Assembly (NCBI RefSeq): GCF_000010345.1
Contig: NC_009663.1
Coordinates: forward strand, 1,612,001 to 1,676,000
DNA: 64,000 nt
Source: Sulfurovum sp. NBC37-1
GTDB taxonomy: Bacteria; Campylobacterota; Campylobacteria; Campylobacterales; Sulfurovaceae
Direction of reading: 5' to 3'
This document shows positions 46,412 to 55,699 of this stretch, piece by piece. Below the pieces are notes generated by a model that worked only from the letters and a program-made list of their open reading frames with translations, had not been told where the DNA came from and ran no database searches. Positions within the stretch are counted from its first letter, which is position 1; each line of letters starts with the position of its first letter. The translations under genes and the position numbers were made by a program.

Positions 46412-47047
46412 CTACATGACAGGCAGTAGTTTCGATGGCTGTGCAGATGCAACCTGTGTAATCCGATGCAAATGAGCCGATTCGATATAACGTTTTTTCG
46501 ATTCAAGCTCCCGAATATTCTGCTCCAGTGCGGAGATCTTCCGTGTGATCGGTTCGATCTTGAGTAAAAGGTTCTGTTTTTCAAGTTCGTAGTCCAGGAG
46601 TGTCAGTTCAAAATCCTCTATTTCCGTCTGTAATCTGTCCAGTTCTATACGTCTGTTTTGAAGAACGCCCCTACTCTCTTCGGAATGGCCCAGATTCTTC
46701 AACTCGTCTTCAAGTTCGGAAGCGACCACTGTTTTTTGGATATACTGATCTGTAAGACGCTGAAGAAGGCGCAAGGCATACTCTGCCTCTTTTTCCACCG
46801 CTATCAGGGTATCATCGTACGGCTCTTTTTGTTTGAGCAGCATCTCAAGTTCAATGCGGGCATTATCGATCTTGTGTGTGTAGCTGTGAAGCTCCTGGGC
46901 ATAATCGGCTATATTCTCTTTGTATCGGTTGTCAAGCGCACTGAGCGCTATGGCCACTTTAGCCACAGTCTGCTCGGAGAGCTCATCATGCTTTTCTATG
47001 GAAATATCGGCATTTTTTTTAATGGACATATGTTCATGTTGAGCCAT
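46412..47047 (-). CDS. Coiled-coil protein, unknown function
   Basis: 211 residues, nearly all helical with heptad patterns (residues about 40-190, for example ELEDELKNLGHSEESRGVLQ). No signal peptide or membrane segment. Eight bases separate it from the membrane coiled-coil gene upstream, so the two products may form a membrane-tethered complex. Not recognised. Confidence 0.65.
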   Translation of the reverse strand: MAQHEHMSIKKNADISIEKHDELSEQTVAKVAIALSALDNRYKENIADYAQELHSYTHKIDNARIELEMLLKQKEPYDDTLIAVEKEAEYALRLLQRLTDQYIQKTVVASELEDELKNLGHSEESRGVLQNRRIELDRLQTEIEDFELTLLDYELEKQNLLLKIEPITRKISALEQNIRELESKKRYIESAHLHRITQVASAQPSKLLPVM

Positions 47048-47055
47048 AGTCTCTC

Positions 47056-47451
47056 CTATACTTCTTCACCAAGCCGGCCTTGTGCCGCTTGACGCTTCTT
47101 CTGAAGTTCTTCGATCTTGCTGACGACCTGATTTTTTGTTCCCTCTTTCAGTTTGAGCTCCAGGTTTTCGATCGTGTGTGCCTGTTTCAATATCTCTTTT
47201 TCAAATTCCCGCTCTCTTTGCAGATGACGTTGTTCATTTTCCATATTGTCCTGGCTTAACTGTAGTATCTTCTCTTCTTTTTCCTGCAACAACTGTCTGT
47301 CTCTGGCCCTTCCTCTCATCAGTATGATACTGATGCCCGCCAGCAATAAAAACAGAGAGACCGTACCTGTATAGAGTGAAGTCTGATAGATCGGTGTTTC
47401 TGCTGCCTGTACCGTATGTACAACAAGAAAAAGCATAAGTAGTTGTTTCAT
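47056..47451 (-). CDS. Membrane-anchored coiled-coil protein
   Basis: 131 residues. Signal peptide (LLMLFLVVHTVQA), a short periplasmic stretch, one transmembrane helix (TVSLFLLLAGISIILMRGRA), then a cytoplasmic coiled coil (residues about 55-125). Paired with the soluble coiled-coil gene downstream. Not recognised. Confidence 0.65.
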   Translation of the reverse strand: MKQLLMLFLVVHTVQAAETPIYQTSLYTGTVSLFLLLAGISIILMRGRARDRQLLQEKEEKILQLSQDNMENEQRHLQREREFEKEILKQAHTIENLELKLKEGTKNQVVSKIEELQKKRQAAQGRLGEEV

Positions 47452-47593
47452 AGATCATTCCTTAGGATTATAGTACTGCGTATGGTAAGATATAACTACT
47501 TAAGGGGAGCTCTAATAATGGGGGATATGATTGATGTTTAAAGGATATAAGTCTATATTGTTTTGGAGTATGAGTACTTTGGGTTTTTTTCAT

Positions 47594-48052
47594 CTAATTC
47601 GGCTGATCCAGTATCCCGTCTTTGATGTATCCTTGAAGTACTTTGATCCTTTGTTCTGTTAAAGATAGCATTTCCATACTCCACAGTAAGGAATTCATAG
47701 ATCCATAGTTTCCTGGTTGATCTGCATATGTTAGTATCATTTTGACTTCGGCATCTCTAAACTTTATCCAGGCTTTTTGGGCGACTATTAGGTTAGAAGT
47801 AAAAGTTTTATCTTTCTTATGAATATCAAGCAACTGCTTATATGTAGTATTTAAAAGCCTATTGGCTTTATGATAATCCTCAGCTGCACATATATTCATG
47901 GCAGATTGAATACCTTTATTGGCGGCATCCATATCACAATGTGTTTCAGCATAAGAATTTACACCAAAACTCAAAAATACTATCATAAAGAAAAAAAGAT
48001 TTGGTATCTGTGTATACTTTTTACTTAAAATCAACAAAATATTCAACTCCAT
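47594..48052 (-). CDS. LprI-like (DUF1311) exported protein
   Basis: 152 residues. Signal sequence up to about residue 36 (FFFMIVFLSFGVNSYA), then CDMDAANKGIQSAMNICAAE, ANRLLNTTYKQLLDIHK and AQKAWIKFRDAEVK, the DUF1311/LprI pattern. LprI of Mycobacterium is a lysozyme inhibitor, though most relatives are uncharacterised. An ATG at the start has GGAG weakly placed. Confidence 0.8.
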   Translation of the reverse strand: MELNILLILSKKYTQIPNLFFFMIVFLSFGVNSYAETHCDMDAANKGIQSAMNICAAEDYHKANRLLNTTYKQLLDIHKKDKTFTSNLIVAQKAWIKFRDAEVKMILTYADQPGNYGSMNSLLWSMEMLSLTEQRIKVLQGYIKDGILDQPN

Positions 48053-48053
48053 T

Positions 48054-48161
48054 TTACAGTGACTGTGCGAACTCCATTACTTTTTCGACTACTCCAGATT
48101 TTGATTTCTGTAACATTGTTTCAAGATATTCTACAAATGCATCAGACAAGCTACTATATCG
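48054..48161 (-). pseudogene. C-terminal coding remnant just upstream of the LprI-like gene
   Basis: A 35-codon frame closed upstream by TGA reads SSLSDAFVEYLETMLQKSKS and ends EKVMEFAQSL, a clean amphipathic-helix pattern. It has no ATG before a conserved-looking stretch. It ends one base before the LprI-like start codon. Probably the tail of a truncated gene; the source protein is not recognised. Confidence 0.35.
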
Positions 48162-48296
48162 TCACTTTCTTGATATAACCTAATAGCGAATGATTTGATT
48201 TGTTCTCGTAACGTTTTCAAAACAAACAACTTTTAAGAGGCATTTTGAGAATATTTTCTTCTCTGAAATGCCTAGTTGAGGGAAAACTATAGATAT

Positions 48297-48419
48297 TAAA
48301 AGTATACTTTTATATAATTAAATAAAAATTCTGAAATACCAAGTATATAAAACTATAAAAGTATAATTTTATAGACAATTAAGCTAAGATACTCTAAAAT
48401 TATATTTATATAGTTTTAT
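48297..48419. promoter_or_regulatory. Palindrome cluster upstream of hipBA (probable HipB operators)
   Basis: Three related symmetrical sites: TAAAAGTATACTTTTA (48297-48312, perfect), CTATAAAA-N6-TTTTATAG (48353-48374), and ATAAAACTATA (48347-48357) with its inverse TATAGTTTTAT (48409-48419). The last lies just before the hipB ribosome site. Repeated operators in front of the antitoxin are typical of HipB autorepression. The stretch 48162-48296 holds nothing else I can see. Confidence 0.6.
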
Positions 48420-48428
48420 GGAGTCATA

Positions 48429-48698
48429 ATGTCTAAAGGCAAACAGGTAAAACCCCTACCCTCACCGGATCTGAATCAGGCACTTTCCCTCGAACTCATA
48501 GGGAAAGCCATTAAAGCCCGACGTACCCAACAAAGGCTTGATACCAAAACAGCAGCGATGCTTTGTGATGTATCGGTCGTGACACTCAGCAAGATCGAAA
48601 ATGCTTCTAAAGGTGTACGTATGGACTCTGTGCTCAAAGTTATGGCGGCACTGGGTATTAAAATGCACATAAGCCCTTGGGAGAGTGAGGATGAATAA
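48429..48698 (+). CDS. hipB: HipB-type XRE antitoxin
   Basis: 89 residues with a Cro/C1-type helix-turn-helix (LDTKTAAMLCDVSVVTLSKI), residues about 40-75. A charged N-terminal arm and a C-terminal tail (GIKMHISPWESEDE) follow the HipB pattern. Partners with and represses the hipA gene, which it overlaps by eight bases. Confidence 0.88.
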   Translation: MSKGKQVKPLPSPDLNQALSLELIGKAIKARRTQQRLDTKTAAMLCDVSVVTLSKIENASKGVRMDSVLKVMAALGIKMHISPWESEDE

Positions 48699-49977
48699 AC
48701 TTCCTGTACATTTGAATAACTCAGCGATAGGAACGCTCAGTATTGAAGGAAAAGATGAACGCTACCAATTTGAATATACAGATGAATGGAAAGCGTTGGG
48801 TTATGAGATCTCCCCTCACCTCACCTTCAATGAACCTATCTCATCGGGAGTCATCAAAAGGTTTCTTGAAAATCTGCTTCCTGAAGGAAAAGGACTGGAT
48901 GATCTAACTTCCTTTACGCATATCTCTAAAAACAATATCTTCGGACTTATCCAGACTATGGGGTTTGAGACTTCCGGTGCACTGCGCTTTGGTGGAACAG
49001 ATAAAGATGCAACTCCCCTATTCCGTCCTATTACAGAGATAGAACTCACACAGCGCATTGATGAGATAGAGAGTAAAAGTATTATCATCTGGGATAAAAA
49101 ACAAAGGCTCAGTCTTGCCGGGGTTCAGGAAAAACTACCTGTGCTGCTCAAAGACGGAGAATTGGAACTGGCAGACGGAGCGCTCAGCTCTACACACATT
49201 CTAAAATTCCAGACTAAAAGAAATGAAAATATTGTCATTAACGAATACTTCTGTATGTCTCTTGCCAAAACAGCCGGATTAAACGTCGCAGAAGTAAGTT
49301 TACGAAAGTATGGTGAGCACCCTGTACTTGTGGTGGAACGTTTTGACAGGGTAATAAGTGGTGATACCGTTAAAAGAGTGCACATTATAGATGGCTGCCA
49401 AATGTTAGACCTGCCTTCCTCTTACAAGTATGAAAGAAACTTCGGTTCCGGTCGTGATGTAGAGAACATAAGAGAAGGTGCCAGCTTTGCTAAACTCTTC
49501 GAAGCAACAGATCTCTGTGAAATCCCTGCCACTGCAAAACTACAACTTCTTGACTGGGCAATCTATACGCTTATCATAGGTAATGCAGATGCACACGGTA
49601 AGAACATTTCATTCTTTGTTAACAAGTCAGGCATCACGGTAGCCCCTTATTATGATATGCTCTCCATCATTATGCATGAAGGTATTGACCATGAACTGGC
49701 AATGGCATGCGGAGATGAGTTTGATGCAGACAAGATACTGGGTTATCCTCTTAGAGCATTTGCAGAGGAGACAGGATTGAATCCCAGGCTTGTTTCTACA
49801 CGTATAAAAATTGTATGCAAAAATGTACAAAACGCTCTGGATAGCCATAAGATTGATATGACGCTTTTTACAAATAAGGAGAAAGTGTTTACAGATGAGC
49901 TTCAGCTGCTTGTATTAAAGAGGATAGATGCTTTGCTATTGTCTGCTGATGAAATGTTGAAGGTGAGTTATGCGTAG
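48691..49977 (+). CDS. hipA: HipA-type serine/threonine kinase toxin
   Basis: 428 residues from ATG 48691. HipA N-terminal subdomain, then the kinase core: LSLAGVQEKLPVLL (activation/ATP loop), GNADAHGKNISFF (catalytic Asp and Asn), and VAPYYDML (metal-binding Asp). HipA kinases phosphorylate aminoacyl-tRNA synthetases such as GltX, halting translation and causing persistence. All key residues are present, so it should be active. Confidence 0.9.
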   Translation: MNKLPVHLNNSAIGTLSIEGKDERYQFEYTDEWKALGYEISPHLTFNEPISSGVIKRFLENLLPEGKGLDDLTSFTHISKNNIFGLIQTMGFETSGALRFGGTDKDATPLFRPITEIELTQRIDEIESKSIIIWDKKQRLSLAGVQEKLPVLLKDGELELADGALSSTHILKFQTKRNENIVINEYFCMSLAKTAGLNVAEVSLRKYGEHPVLVVERFDRVISGDTVKRVHIIDGCQMLDLPSSYKYERNFGSGRDVENIREGASFAKLFEATDLCEIPATAKLQLLDWAIYTLIIGNADAHGKNISFFVNKSGITVAPYYDMLSIIMHEGIDHELAMACGDEFDADKILGYPLRAFAEETGLNPRLVSTRIKIVCKNVQNALDSHKIDMTLFTNKEKVFTDELQLLVLKRIDALLLSADEMLKVSYA

Positions 49978-50066
49978 TTAGCTATTTCAATCAAGACATT
50001 TTGCTGAATGTTATTTCTAATATTTTATTGAAGTTGTAAATTTTTCAAGATTTTGATGTAATTAAG

Positions 50067-50141
50067 TGGCTCCGGCACGAGGATTCGAACCTCGGACCAA
50101 ATGATTAACAGTCATCTACTCTACCGCTGAGCTATGCCGGA
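50067..50141 (-). tRNA. tRNA-Asn (anticodon GTT), CCA encoded
   Basis: Read on the minus strand the seven-base acceptor stem is TCCGGCA/TGCCGGA, the D arm AGCTCAGCGGTAGAG, the anticodon loop CTGTTAA, and the T loop GGTTCGAATCC. The 3' GCCA is encoded. 75 bases. The 3' end points towards hipBA. Confidence 0.97.
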
Positions 50142-50217
50142 ACAATGGTTGAAAGAAGCGAGTGCTTGTTTCGTGGATGAGATTATAGACAAAAAGTCCT
50201 TTAATGTCAAGAGTTTT

Positions 50218-51132
50218 TTAAACTTTTTTGTAAAATTTTACACCATTTGTCTCTACAAGCTTGATTTTGTGTTTATGCAGAAGATTTTCAACCCGTTTTT
50301 GGCTCTCTTCATCAAAAAGTACTTCTATATCTTCCTGTGTCAAAGGACGTTTGGAAAGGGTTTCGAGTATCTCTTCATAGGAGTAGCTCTCCGGGGAAGC
50401 ATCTGTTTTTTTGCGTGAGGCGATGTAGACCGGCAGGCTGCTGTCGAAGAAATGGCTGATCTTCAGGAGTTCTTCATAGCTGACAGGCTTGACATCAAAT
50501 GCCGGAGGTCTGTCTATAGTGCCTATGTCGATGCGGGTCGGTCGAAGTTTCAAAAGGAACTCATTAAGCTTGGCTATCTCCTCTTGGGAGTCATTGAGTG
50601 TCTTGACGATAAGTATCTCTATGACAAGCGGTCCAAGGTACCTTTTTTTGAATGTCAGCATCCCCACTTTGATCTTTTCTACATCGATACCGGAATGGGA
50701 ACGGTCCAGCTTTTTGAGGCACTTCTGAGTAGCACAGTCCAGGGAGAGCTTGACCTCATCGAGCTTCAGCAGGGCATCCTGTACTTTCGGGTCGTCAATG
50801 GTTGCAGCATTGCTCAGGATGAGTGTTTTGGTATGGCCTTTGATCTTGTTGATCTCATCTATCAGCTCTGAAAGGTGAGGATACAGTGTAGGTTCGCCGT
50901 TTGCTGTGATGGTCAGAAAATCAATATCTTTATGTTCCTGCAATCCTTTTTTGATGGCATCAATGATCTCTTCGACACGCAGTACCTCATCCTGCCCCGC
51001 CATGGTCTTTGCAGGGTCAAGCTCACAGTAGAGACAGTCAAAATTGCACTGCTTTTTGCCCGGGCTAAGGTCCACACCGAGCGATTTACCAAAACGGCGG
51101 GAGTGGATTGGTCCGAAGATGATGTTGTTCAT
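50218..51132 (-). CDS. Radical SAM protein
   Basis: 304 residues. Cluster motif CNFDCLYCE (CxxxCxxC) near residue 29, preceded by SRRFGKSLGVDLSPGKKQ. The radical SAM barrel follows (ITANGEPTLYPHLSELI, SNAATIDD), then a winged-helix-like C-terminal domain (SKRPLTQEDIEVLFDEE). Family of small uncharacterised radical SAM enzymes; substrate unknown. It is immediately downstream of no other enzyme that would reveal the pathway. Confidence 0.85.
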   Translation of the reverse strand: MNNIIFGPIHSRRFGKSLGVDLSPGKKQCNFDCLYCELDPAKTMAGQDEVLRVEEIIDAIKKGLQEHKDIDFLTITANGEPTLYPHLSELIDEINKIKGHTKTLILSNAATIDDPKVQDALLKLDEVKLSLDCATQKCLKKLDRSHSGIDVEKIKVGMLTFKKRYLGPLVIEILIVKTLNDSQEEIAKLNEFLLKLRPTRIDIGTIDRPPAFDVKPVSYEELLKISHFFDSSLPVYIASRKKTDASPESYSYEEILETLSKRPLTQEDIEVLFDEESQKRVENLLHKHKIKLVETNGVKFYKKV

Positions 51133-51153
51133 GGGTTTCCTTTATAACTGCTA

Positions 51154-52371
51154 TTATACTCTCAATGTTTTTAAGTTCTTTTCTATAGTCTCTATCGTCT
51201 TTTTTAAGATATCCAACTCTTTGGCTATCTCTTGCCATCTGCTTACGCCGTAACGTACTTCCTCATAAATCTGTGCTGCTTCTTTGATGCCATGCTTTTT
51301 GCCCAACTCCAGCAACTCTTTTTTGGAAGGGTTTTTCCCATTTCCAAGATACATCGTGCTGTGCTCGCCACCGGGACCGTAGGAGAAAGTGGCATCATAG
51401 AGTGGTGAGAGCCTCCATCTTCCTTTTTCATCCATGAGAAAGGAGAAGTTCTTGGCATGGTCATCACGGTTATGGCTGAGCAGGTTGAAACATGCCAGGC
51501 GGTACATCTTTTTTTGCTCTTGTACATTTTTGGTGAGGTGTAGTGTCAGACTTAGCAAGTCATCATAGTCAAGTGTCGGGTACCTGAAGTCACTATGCGT
51601 CAGCCCTGCTACAGAGTGCATATGCATCCTGTTGTCTCCTACTCTGTCAAATCGCTCACAGGCAAAGTAGCTTCTGTTCTTACCTTGAAGCAGTGCCGTT
51701 TTTGGTACTTCAAGCCCAGCTTCTTTTGCCATACGTGCATACACATATTCTATAGCACCTATCTCACGGCTGTCTGTAGAGGAGGCAAATTTCACCATAT
51801 AGTGAGAAAAACCCTCTTTTAGTTTTTGTCGCCCATGAATGATCTGCTTTTTGTCGTCACTGAGCTGTACCAACACCTTAGGTCTTGCCCCTGCTGACGA
51901 GCCTCCCAAAAGAAGTAGCTCATCGACCATCTCATCACTACTTCCCTCTAGTATCTCTTCGGAATGCTCTGCCAACTCATCCAGCACTATCTGTTCAGGT
52001 AAATGCCCTACCTCTACCTCAGATTCATAACTCAATGCTCCCATAGCATGCGTGCCTACATAGGTCAGTCTATCCAGTGGACTCAAAGTATGCGGGTTCA
52101 CTCCCAACCCTGCTAGATGCCTATCCATCAACAATCTTCCCCACCCATCAGGTAAAGAGTCTGCAAACACACCCCATAACCCCTCAAAAGGACTGTCATC
52201 ACATCTTTGTAGTCCTGCTTTGAGTGAGAGTTTATAGGGTGAAAGTTCTATGCCTGTTTTTAGGAACTCTTTATCGTATTCGAAATAGATCTTTCGATCT
52301 TTTATGGCTAGGGTTCCTACTTTTTGGGTTTTTATTTGGGTTAGGTGGATGGTTAGTTTTTGAGTATTCAC
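51154..52371 (-). CDS. HipA-family kinase, second copy (YjjJ-like)
   Basis: 405 residues from GTG 52371. N-terminal HipA subdomain with SPLDRLTYVGTHAMGALSYE, then LLLGGSSAGARPKVL (ATP-binding loop), SHNRDDHAKNFSF (catalytic Asp/Asn) and LSPLYDATFS (metal Asp). Diverged from the hipA at 48691. It has no antitoxin immediately before it; instead it overlaps the stop of the Mrr-like gene by one base (TAGTG). It therefore closes the coupled island. Confidence 0.87.
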   Translation of the reverse strand: MNTQKLTIHLTQIKTQKVGTLAIKDRKIYFEYDKEFLKTGIELSPYKLSLKAGLQRCDDSPFEGLWGVFADSLPDGWGRLLMDRHLAGLGVNPHTLSPLDRLTYVGTHAMGALSYESEVEVGHLPEQIVLDELAEHSEEILEGSSDEMVDELLLLGGSSAGARPKVLVQLSDDKKQIIHGRQKLKEGFSHYMVKFASSTDSREIGAIEYVYARMAKEAGLEVPKTALLQGKNRSYFACERFDRVGDNRMHMHSVAGLTHSDFRYPTLDYDDLLSLTLHLTKNVQEQKKMYRLACFNLLSHNRDDHAKNFSFLMDEKGRWRLSPLYDATFSYGPGGEHSTMYLGNGKNPSKKELLELGKKHGIKEAAQIYEEVRYGVSRWQEIAKELDILKKTIETIEKNLKTLRV

Positions 52372-54029
52372 TAGATAACCTCTTTAACAAAAAAATGAGG
52401 AAACAAAGGCACTCTAAAATGTCTGCTTGATACTAAATAAAATATAGGAAAATTATTGTTATCTAAATCTATCAAATAATTTTTATTTACAAGTAATTCT
52501 ATCATTTCAGCAAACTCCGATATATTTTCTTTTATTTGAATAGGTGCAAAAACATATCCTGACTCAACACTTGCTTTTTCTATATAAATAAATTGCTTTG
52601 TATCCTTATCAGGAAACCAAACTTGCAAAGTTGACTCTTTATACATCTCCTTAGAAAGATGTACAATATATTTGTAGTTTTCCAATAGTCCTAACTTAAC
52701 ACACCAAAATGCTAAAGTAGGCAATAAAATTGAAGTAGTTATATACTCATTTTTTTCTTTTGTTTCTCCAATATTTAACTCTACTAAATCCTCAAAGTTA
52801 TTTGTATTTATGGGGAAATAACTCCCTCGCTGATATGCAAAATCTATATGTGACAGTAAATCATACATCCATTTATCTATAAATTTGGTTTCATTCCATA
52901 ACTCTAAAAGATGTAAAGCTAAAGAGATATCTATAATATGTTCTTCATAGACTGGATTGAGTAAGCCTTTATTGTTTTCAATCATAAGTTTAATTGCATC
53001 TTTAATATTCTTATACTCTATATAGTCCAAGCTATTATCACTCTTATTAAAAAATGAAGCATAATAGAAGTTGCCATATAAAGACATTATTCCTAATTGT
53101 TCAAATAGTACTATACTCTCTTGCAAAAAATCATGCCCATAAAGAGATAACCCTTGTTTAACTTCAATAGCTAGATATATTTTTTTGAAATATTTCTTTT
53201 GGATATCTAAATGTTTTTTATATAGCTTGTTAAACATCTCTTTTAAATGCTTTTTCTTTTGTAAGTTATTTTTATTTAAAAATTGATACACATTGAGAAG
53301 TGTCTTCTCTGATGCATATAATGATTTTTTTAAATTATCTTCATTTTCAGCCCAAAAATCAATTATATTTAGAGATAGAAATATTAATCGTAATGACTTT
53401 AATATTTTTTTATCATTTAATGTCTCCAACTTATTATTAAAAAGTATTTCATTTAAAAACTGATAGTAATCACTTAAGTCATAGTCTATATCTCCAATTA
53501 ATGCTAATGTCTTTCTAAATAAACTTCTTTGTTCAGCAGGAATAATATATTCATTAAAAATATATTCTTCAACAAAAAGAGCTAGCTTATCACCACCCCA
53601 AAACTCAAACTCTATTTTATTCTCTATTGAATTTTTTTCTATATATCCATTCCAATTATCATCAATTTCTTGCTTTTTATCACCTCCCGTAGCAAGCACA
53701 ATTTTTTTAACTAGCTTTTGAGTATCAGATGATAATTTCTTAGGGATATATGAGTCAATAATTTCATTCAACGAAGGTCTAACTGCCTGTAATCCATTAT
53801 CCCAATCAGCTCTTCCAAAATCTCCTTCTTTAATCGTAAATAAAAAAACTTTTTCAACACCATCACTGTCTTTTGCAACAGAAGCTACATCTACACCATA
53901 TTGCCTTACACCAATTTGTGGCTTGCTAATAACCTCATGCCCCATGGCTAGTAACAATTCAGGAATTAAACTATCAAGTTCTTTTGATTCTTTTAACAAA
54001 CTAAGATACTCTTTTATAATCAATTTCAT
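52371..54029 (-). CDS. Large protein with Mrr-like nuclease N-terminal domain, unknown system
   Basis: 552 residues. The first 130 look like a PD-(D/E)XK nuclease: an N-terminal acidic helix (LIPELLLAMGHEV), GVRQYGVDVASV with the Asp, then FLFTIKEGDF with the Lys two residues after Thr where Glu or Gln is usual. A second ordered stretch IVLATGGDKKQE and FWGGDKLALFVEEYIFNEYI follows, then about 350 residues of helix-rich sequence. Very AT-rich: the line beginning 53401 has only 9 G or C in 60. Not recognised as any named defence protein. Joined to its neighbours by one-base overlaps. Confidence 0.7.
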   Translation of the reverse strand: MKLIIKEYLSLLKESKELDSLIPELLLAMGHEVISKPQIGVRQYGVDVASVAKDSDGVEKVFLFTIKEGDFGRADWDNGLQAVRPSLNEIIDSYIPKKLSSDTQKLVKKIVLATGGDKKQEIDDNWNGYIEKNSIENKIEFEFWGGDKLALFVEEYIFNEYIIPAEQRSLFRKTLALIGDIDYDLSDYYQFLNEILFNNKLETLNDKKILKSLRLIFLSLNIIDFWAENEDNLKKSLYASEKTLLNVYQFLNKNNLQKKKHLKEMFNKLYKKHLDIQKKYFKKIYLAIEVKQGLSLYGHDFLQESIVLFEQLGIMSLYGNFYYASFFNKSDNSLDYIEYKNIKDAIKLMIENNKGLLNPVYEEHIIDISLALHLLELWNETKFIDKWMYDLLSHIDFAYQRGSYFPINTNNFEDLVELNIGETKEKNEYITTSILLPTLAFWCVKLGLLENYKYIVHLSKEMYKESTLQVWFPDKDTKQFIYIEKASVESGYVFAPIQIKENISEFAEMIELLVNKNYLIDLDNNNFPIFYLVSSRHFRVPLFPHFFVKEVI

Positions 54030-55699
54030 TATTCGCCTTTCTTGGCTAATTTAAAGTTATATCTCTCTAATTCATAATGAATAGGATGAGTTCTTGTAGC
54101 CGTAGGCACAACCATAGAATGAGAGTAGCTTTGCATATAAGATACCTCTGTAAAATTACCTTCAAGTTCACTAAACCATCCTCTACCATAGCTAATTGGA
54201 ATTTTTGTTGCAATCAATAATATAAAAGAATCTTTTTCAGATTTTTTCATAGCTTTAGACATGGCAAGACTTTGAGTTCGTTGTATAACCCTATTTTGTT
54301 GACTTGAAGACATTAACTCTTTAAGCCTCGGTAATTCTTGCCATTTTTTATTTCTTTCTTCTAATTTATCAAGTACAATTTTTTTCACTTCTTTTTCAAT
54401 TTTATTAAGCACTTCATTATTTAAACTATTAAGATATTCTATAGTATTTGAACCATAATTTTCTCCAATAAAATTAACTATTATTTCAATTACAAGATTT
54501 TGAATCTTTTTAGGCAAGTGTTCAACAGACAGTATAGAAAAAATCATACTCATCTGTACATTAAACTCATAAAAATATCCAAGAATTTTTCTACATACAT
54601 ATAAATAGTCAATAAAATCAAAACTTTCTAATACATCTTTGTCTAATTTAATTTCGGTTGTTAAGTTTTTGGAAATCAATAGATGCATTTTGTAGTTTTC
54701 ACTATTTAAAGCTTTAGTAATAAATTTACTAAAATAGCCATCTTCAGAAAAGTCAGCAAAAAAAGTAGATATTTCATGTGTATATATATCGCTATTATTA
54801 ATCCACGCATCAATAAATTTTTCTATAAAATCATATTCTTTATTCTTCAAATATTGAATTAATATTTGTTCTATATTATTAGCTATACTAGTATCATATT
54901 CTAAATATGCAAGTGACATAAATATTTTTTTATACCATTCTTCTTTGGAATATTTTTCATCTTGGTACATTAGTACTTGTGAAATATCATATCTCAAATC
55001 TAAATCAATATTATTACTTATATATAACAAAAGTAATTCTGAAAAATACTCATACCCTTTTTCTAGCATATCTGATGATTTATATATTATCTCTCTATCA
55101 ATTTCTTTATTCTGTAATTTTGATATTTTTTTCAACTCTTCAAAAATTAACTGATATTCATTTTCTGAAAAATCATATTGATGTAAAAATCCTATGGCAG
55201 ATCTTATTTTTATGACATCATTATTTTTTAAACAACTCAATATAGTATCAAACTGTGATATTTTGTATTTATTATGCAGTGTTACTTGAATAGCAGGTAT
55301 ATTAGGGATTATATACAACTCATTTTCTTTTAACAATAGTTCTAATAATTGTTTAGAAGTTTCTAAACTAACTTCTGAAAGCTTTTTTGTTATTCTGTAA
55401 TGATGACTAGTATCTCTTTCAAGTTCATATGATTTCTTTAAAAACTCAATAATACTTTTAATATTTAGTTCACTATAGGGGATCACATAGGTTAATATAT
55501 TACCTACTTGCCAAAAATTTTGATTTGAAGATAATGCTTCTATTGCAAGTTCAAAAAAATCTATTTTATATGACTTTATTAACGCTTCATAATTCTTAAA
55601 TTGATTTTCTCTATTTGAATATTTAACCTTGAAAATACTAATTTGTTCATTGTCTAAAATATTTATTAAATCATTTTCATTATTTATTTCTATATTCAT
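54029..55699 (-). CDS. Large helical (HEAT-like) protein, unknown system
   Basis: 556 residues, almost wholly helical with repeating hydrophobic helices (residues about 40-470) as in HEAT or TPR solenoids. A distinct C-terminal tail (residues about 500-556) is not helical and contains ISYGRGWFSELEGNFTEV, MVVPTATRTHPIHYELERY, likely a folded or sensing element. No P-loop or signal peptide seen. It starts inside the stop of a 30-codon ORF (ATGA) and ends overlapping the nuclease-like gene (TAATG). Very AT-rich. Confidence 0.65.
   Translation of the reverse strand: MNIEINNENDLINILDNEQISIFKVKYSNRENQFKNYEALIKSYKIDFFELAIEALSSNQNFWQVGNILTYVIPYSELNIKSIIEFLKKSYELERDTSHHYRITKKLSEVSLETSKQLLELLLKENELYIIPNIPAIQVTLHNKYKISQFDTILSCLKNNDVIKIRSAIGFLHQYDFSENEYQLIFEELKKISKLQNKEIDREIIYKSSDMLEKGYEYFSELLLLYISNNIDLDLRYDISQVLMYQDEKYSKEEWYKKIFMSLAYLEYDTSIANNIEQILIQYLKNKEYDFIEKFIDAWINNSDIYTHEISTFFADFSEDGYFSKFITKALNSENYKMHLLISKNLTTEIKLDKDVLESFDFIDYLYVCRKILGYFYEFNVQMSMIFSILSVEHLPKKIQNLVIEIIVNFIGENYGSNTIEYLNSLNNEVLNKIEKEVKKIVLDKLEERNKKWQELPRLKELMSSSQQNRVIQRTQSLAMSKAMKKSEKDSFILLIATKIPISYGRGWFSELEGNFTEVSYMQSYSHSMVVPTATRTHPIHYELERYNFKLAKKGE

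Noticed and set aside
50067-50141. tRNA-Asn as the attachment site of the 51-57 kb island
   Set aside because: No repeat of the tRNA 3' end is seen near either border, no integrase gene is present, and a radical SAM gene lies between.
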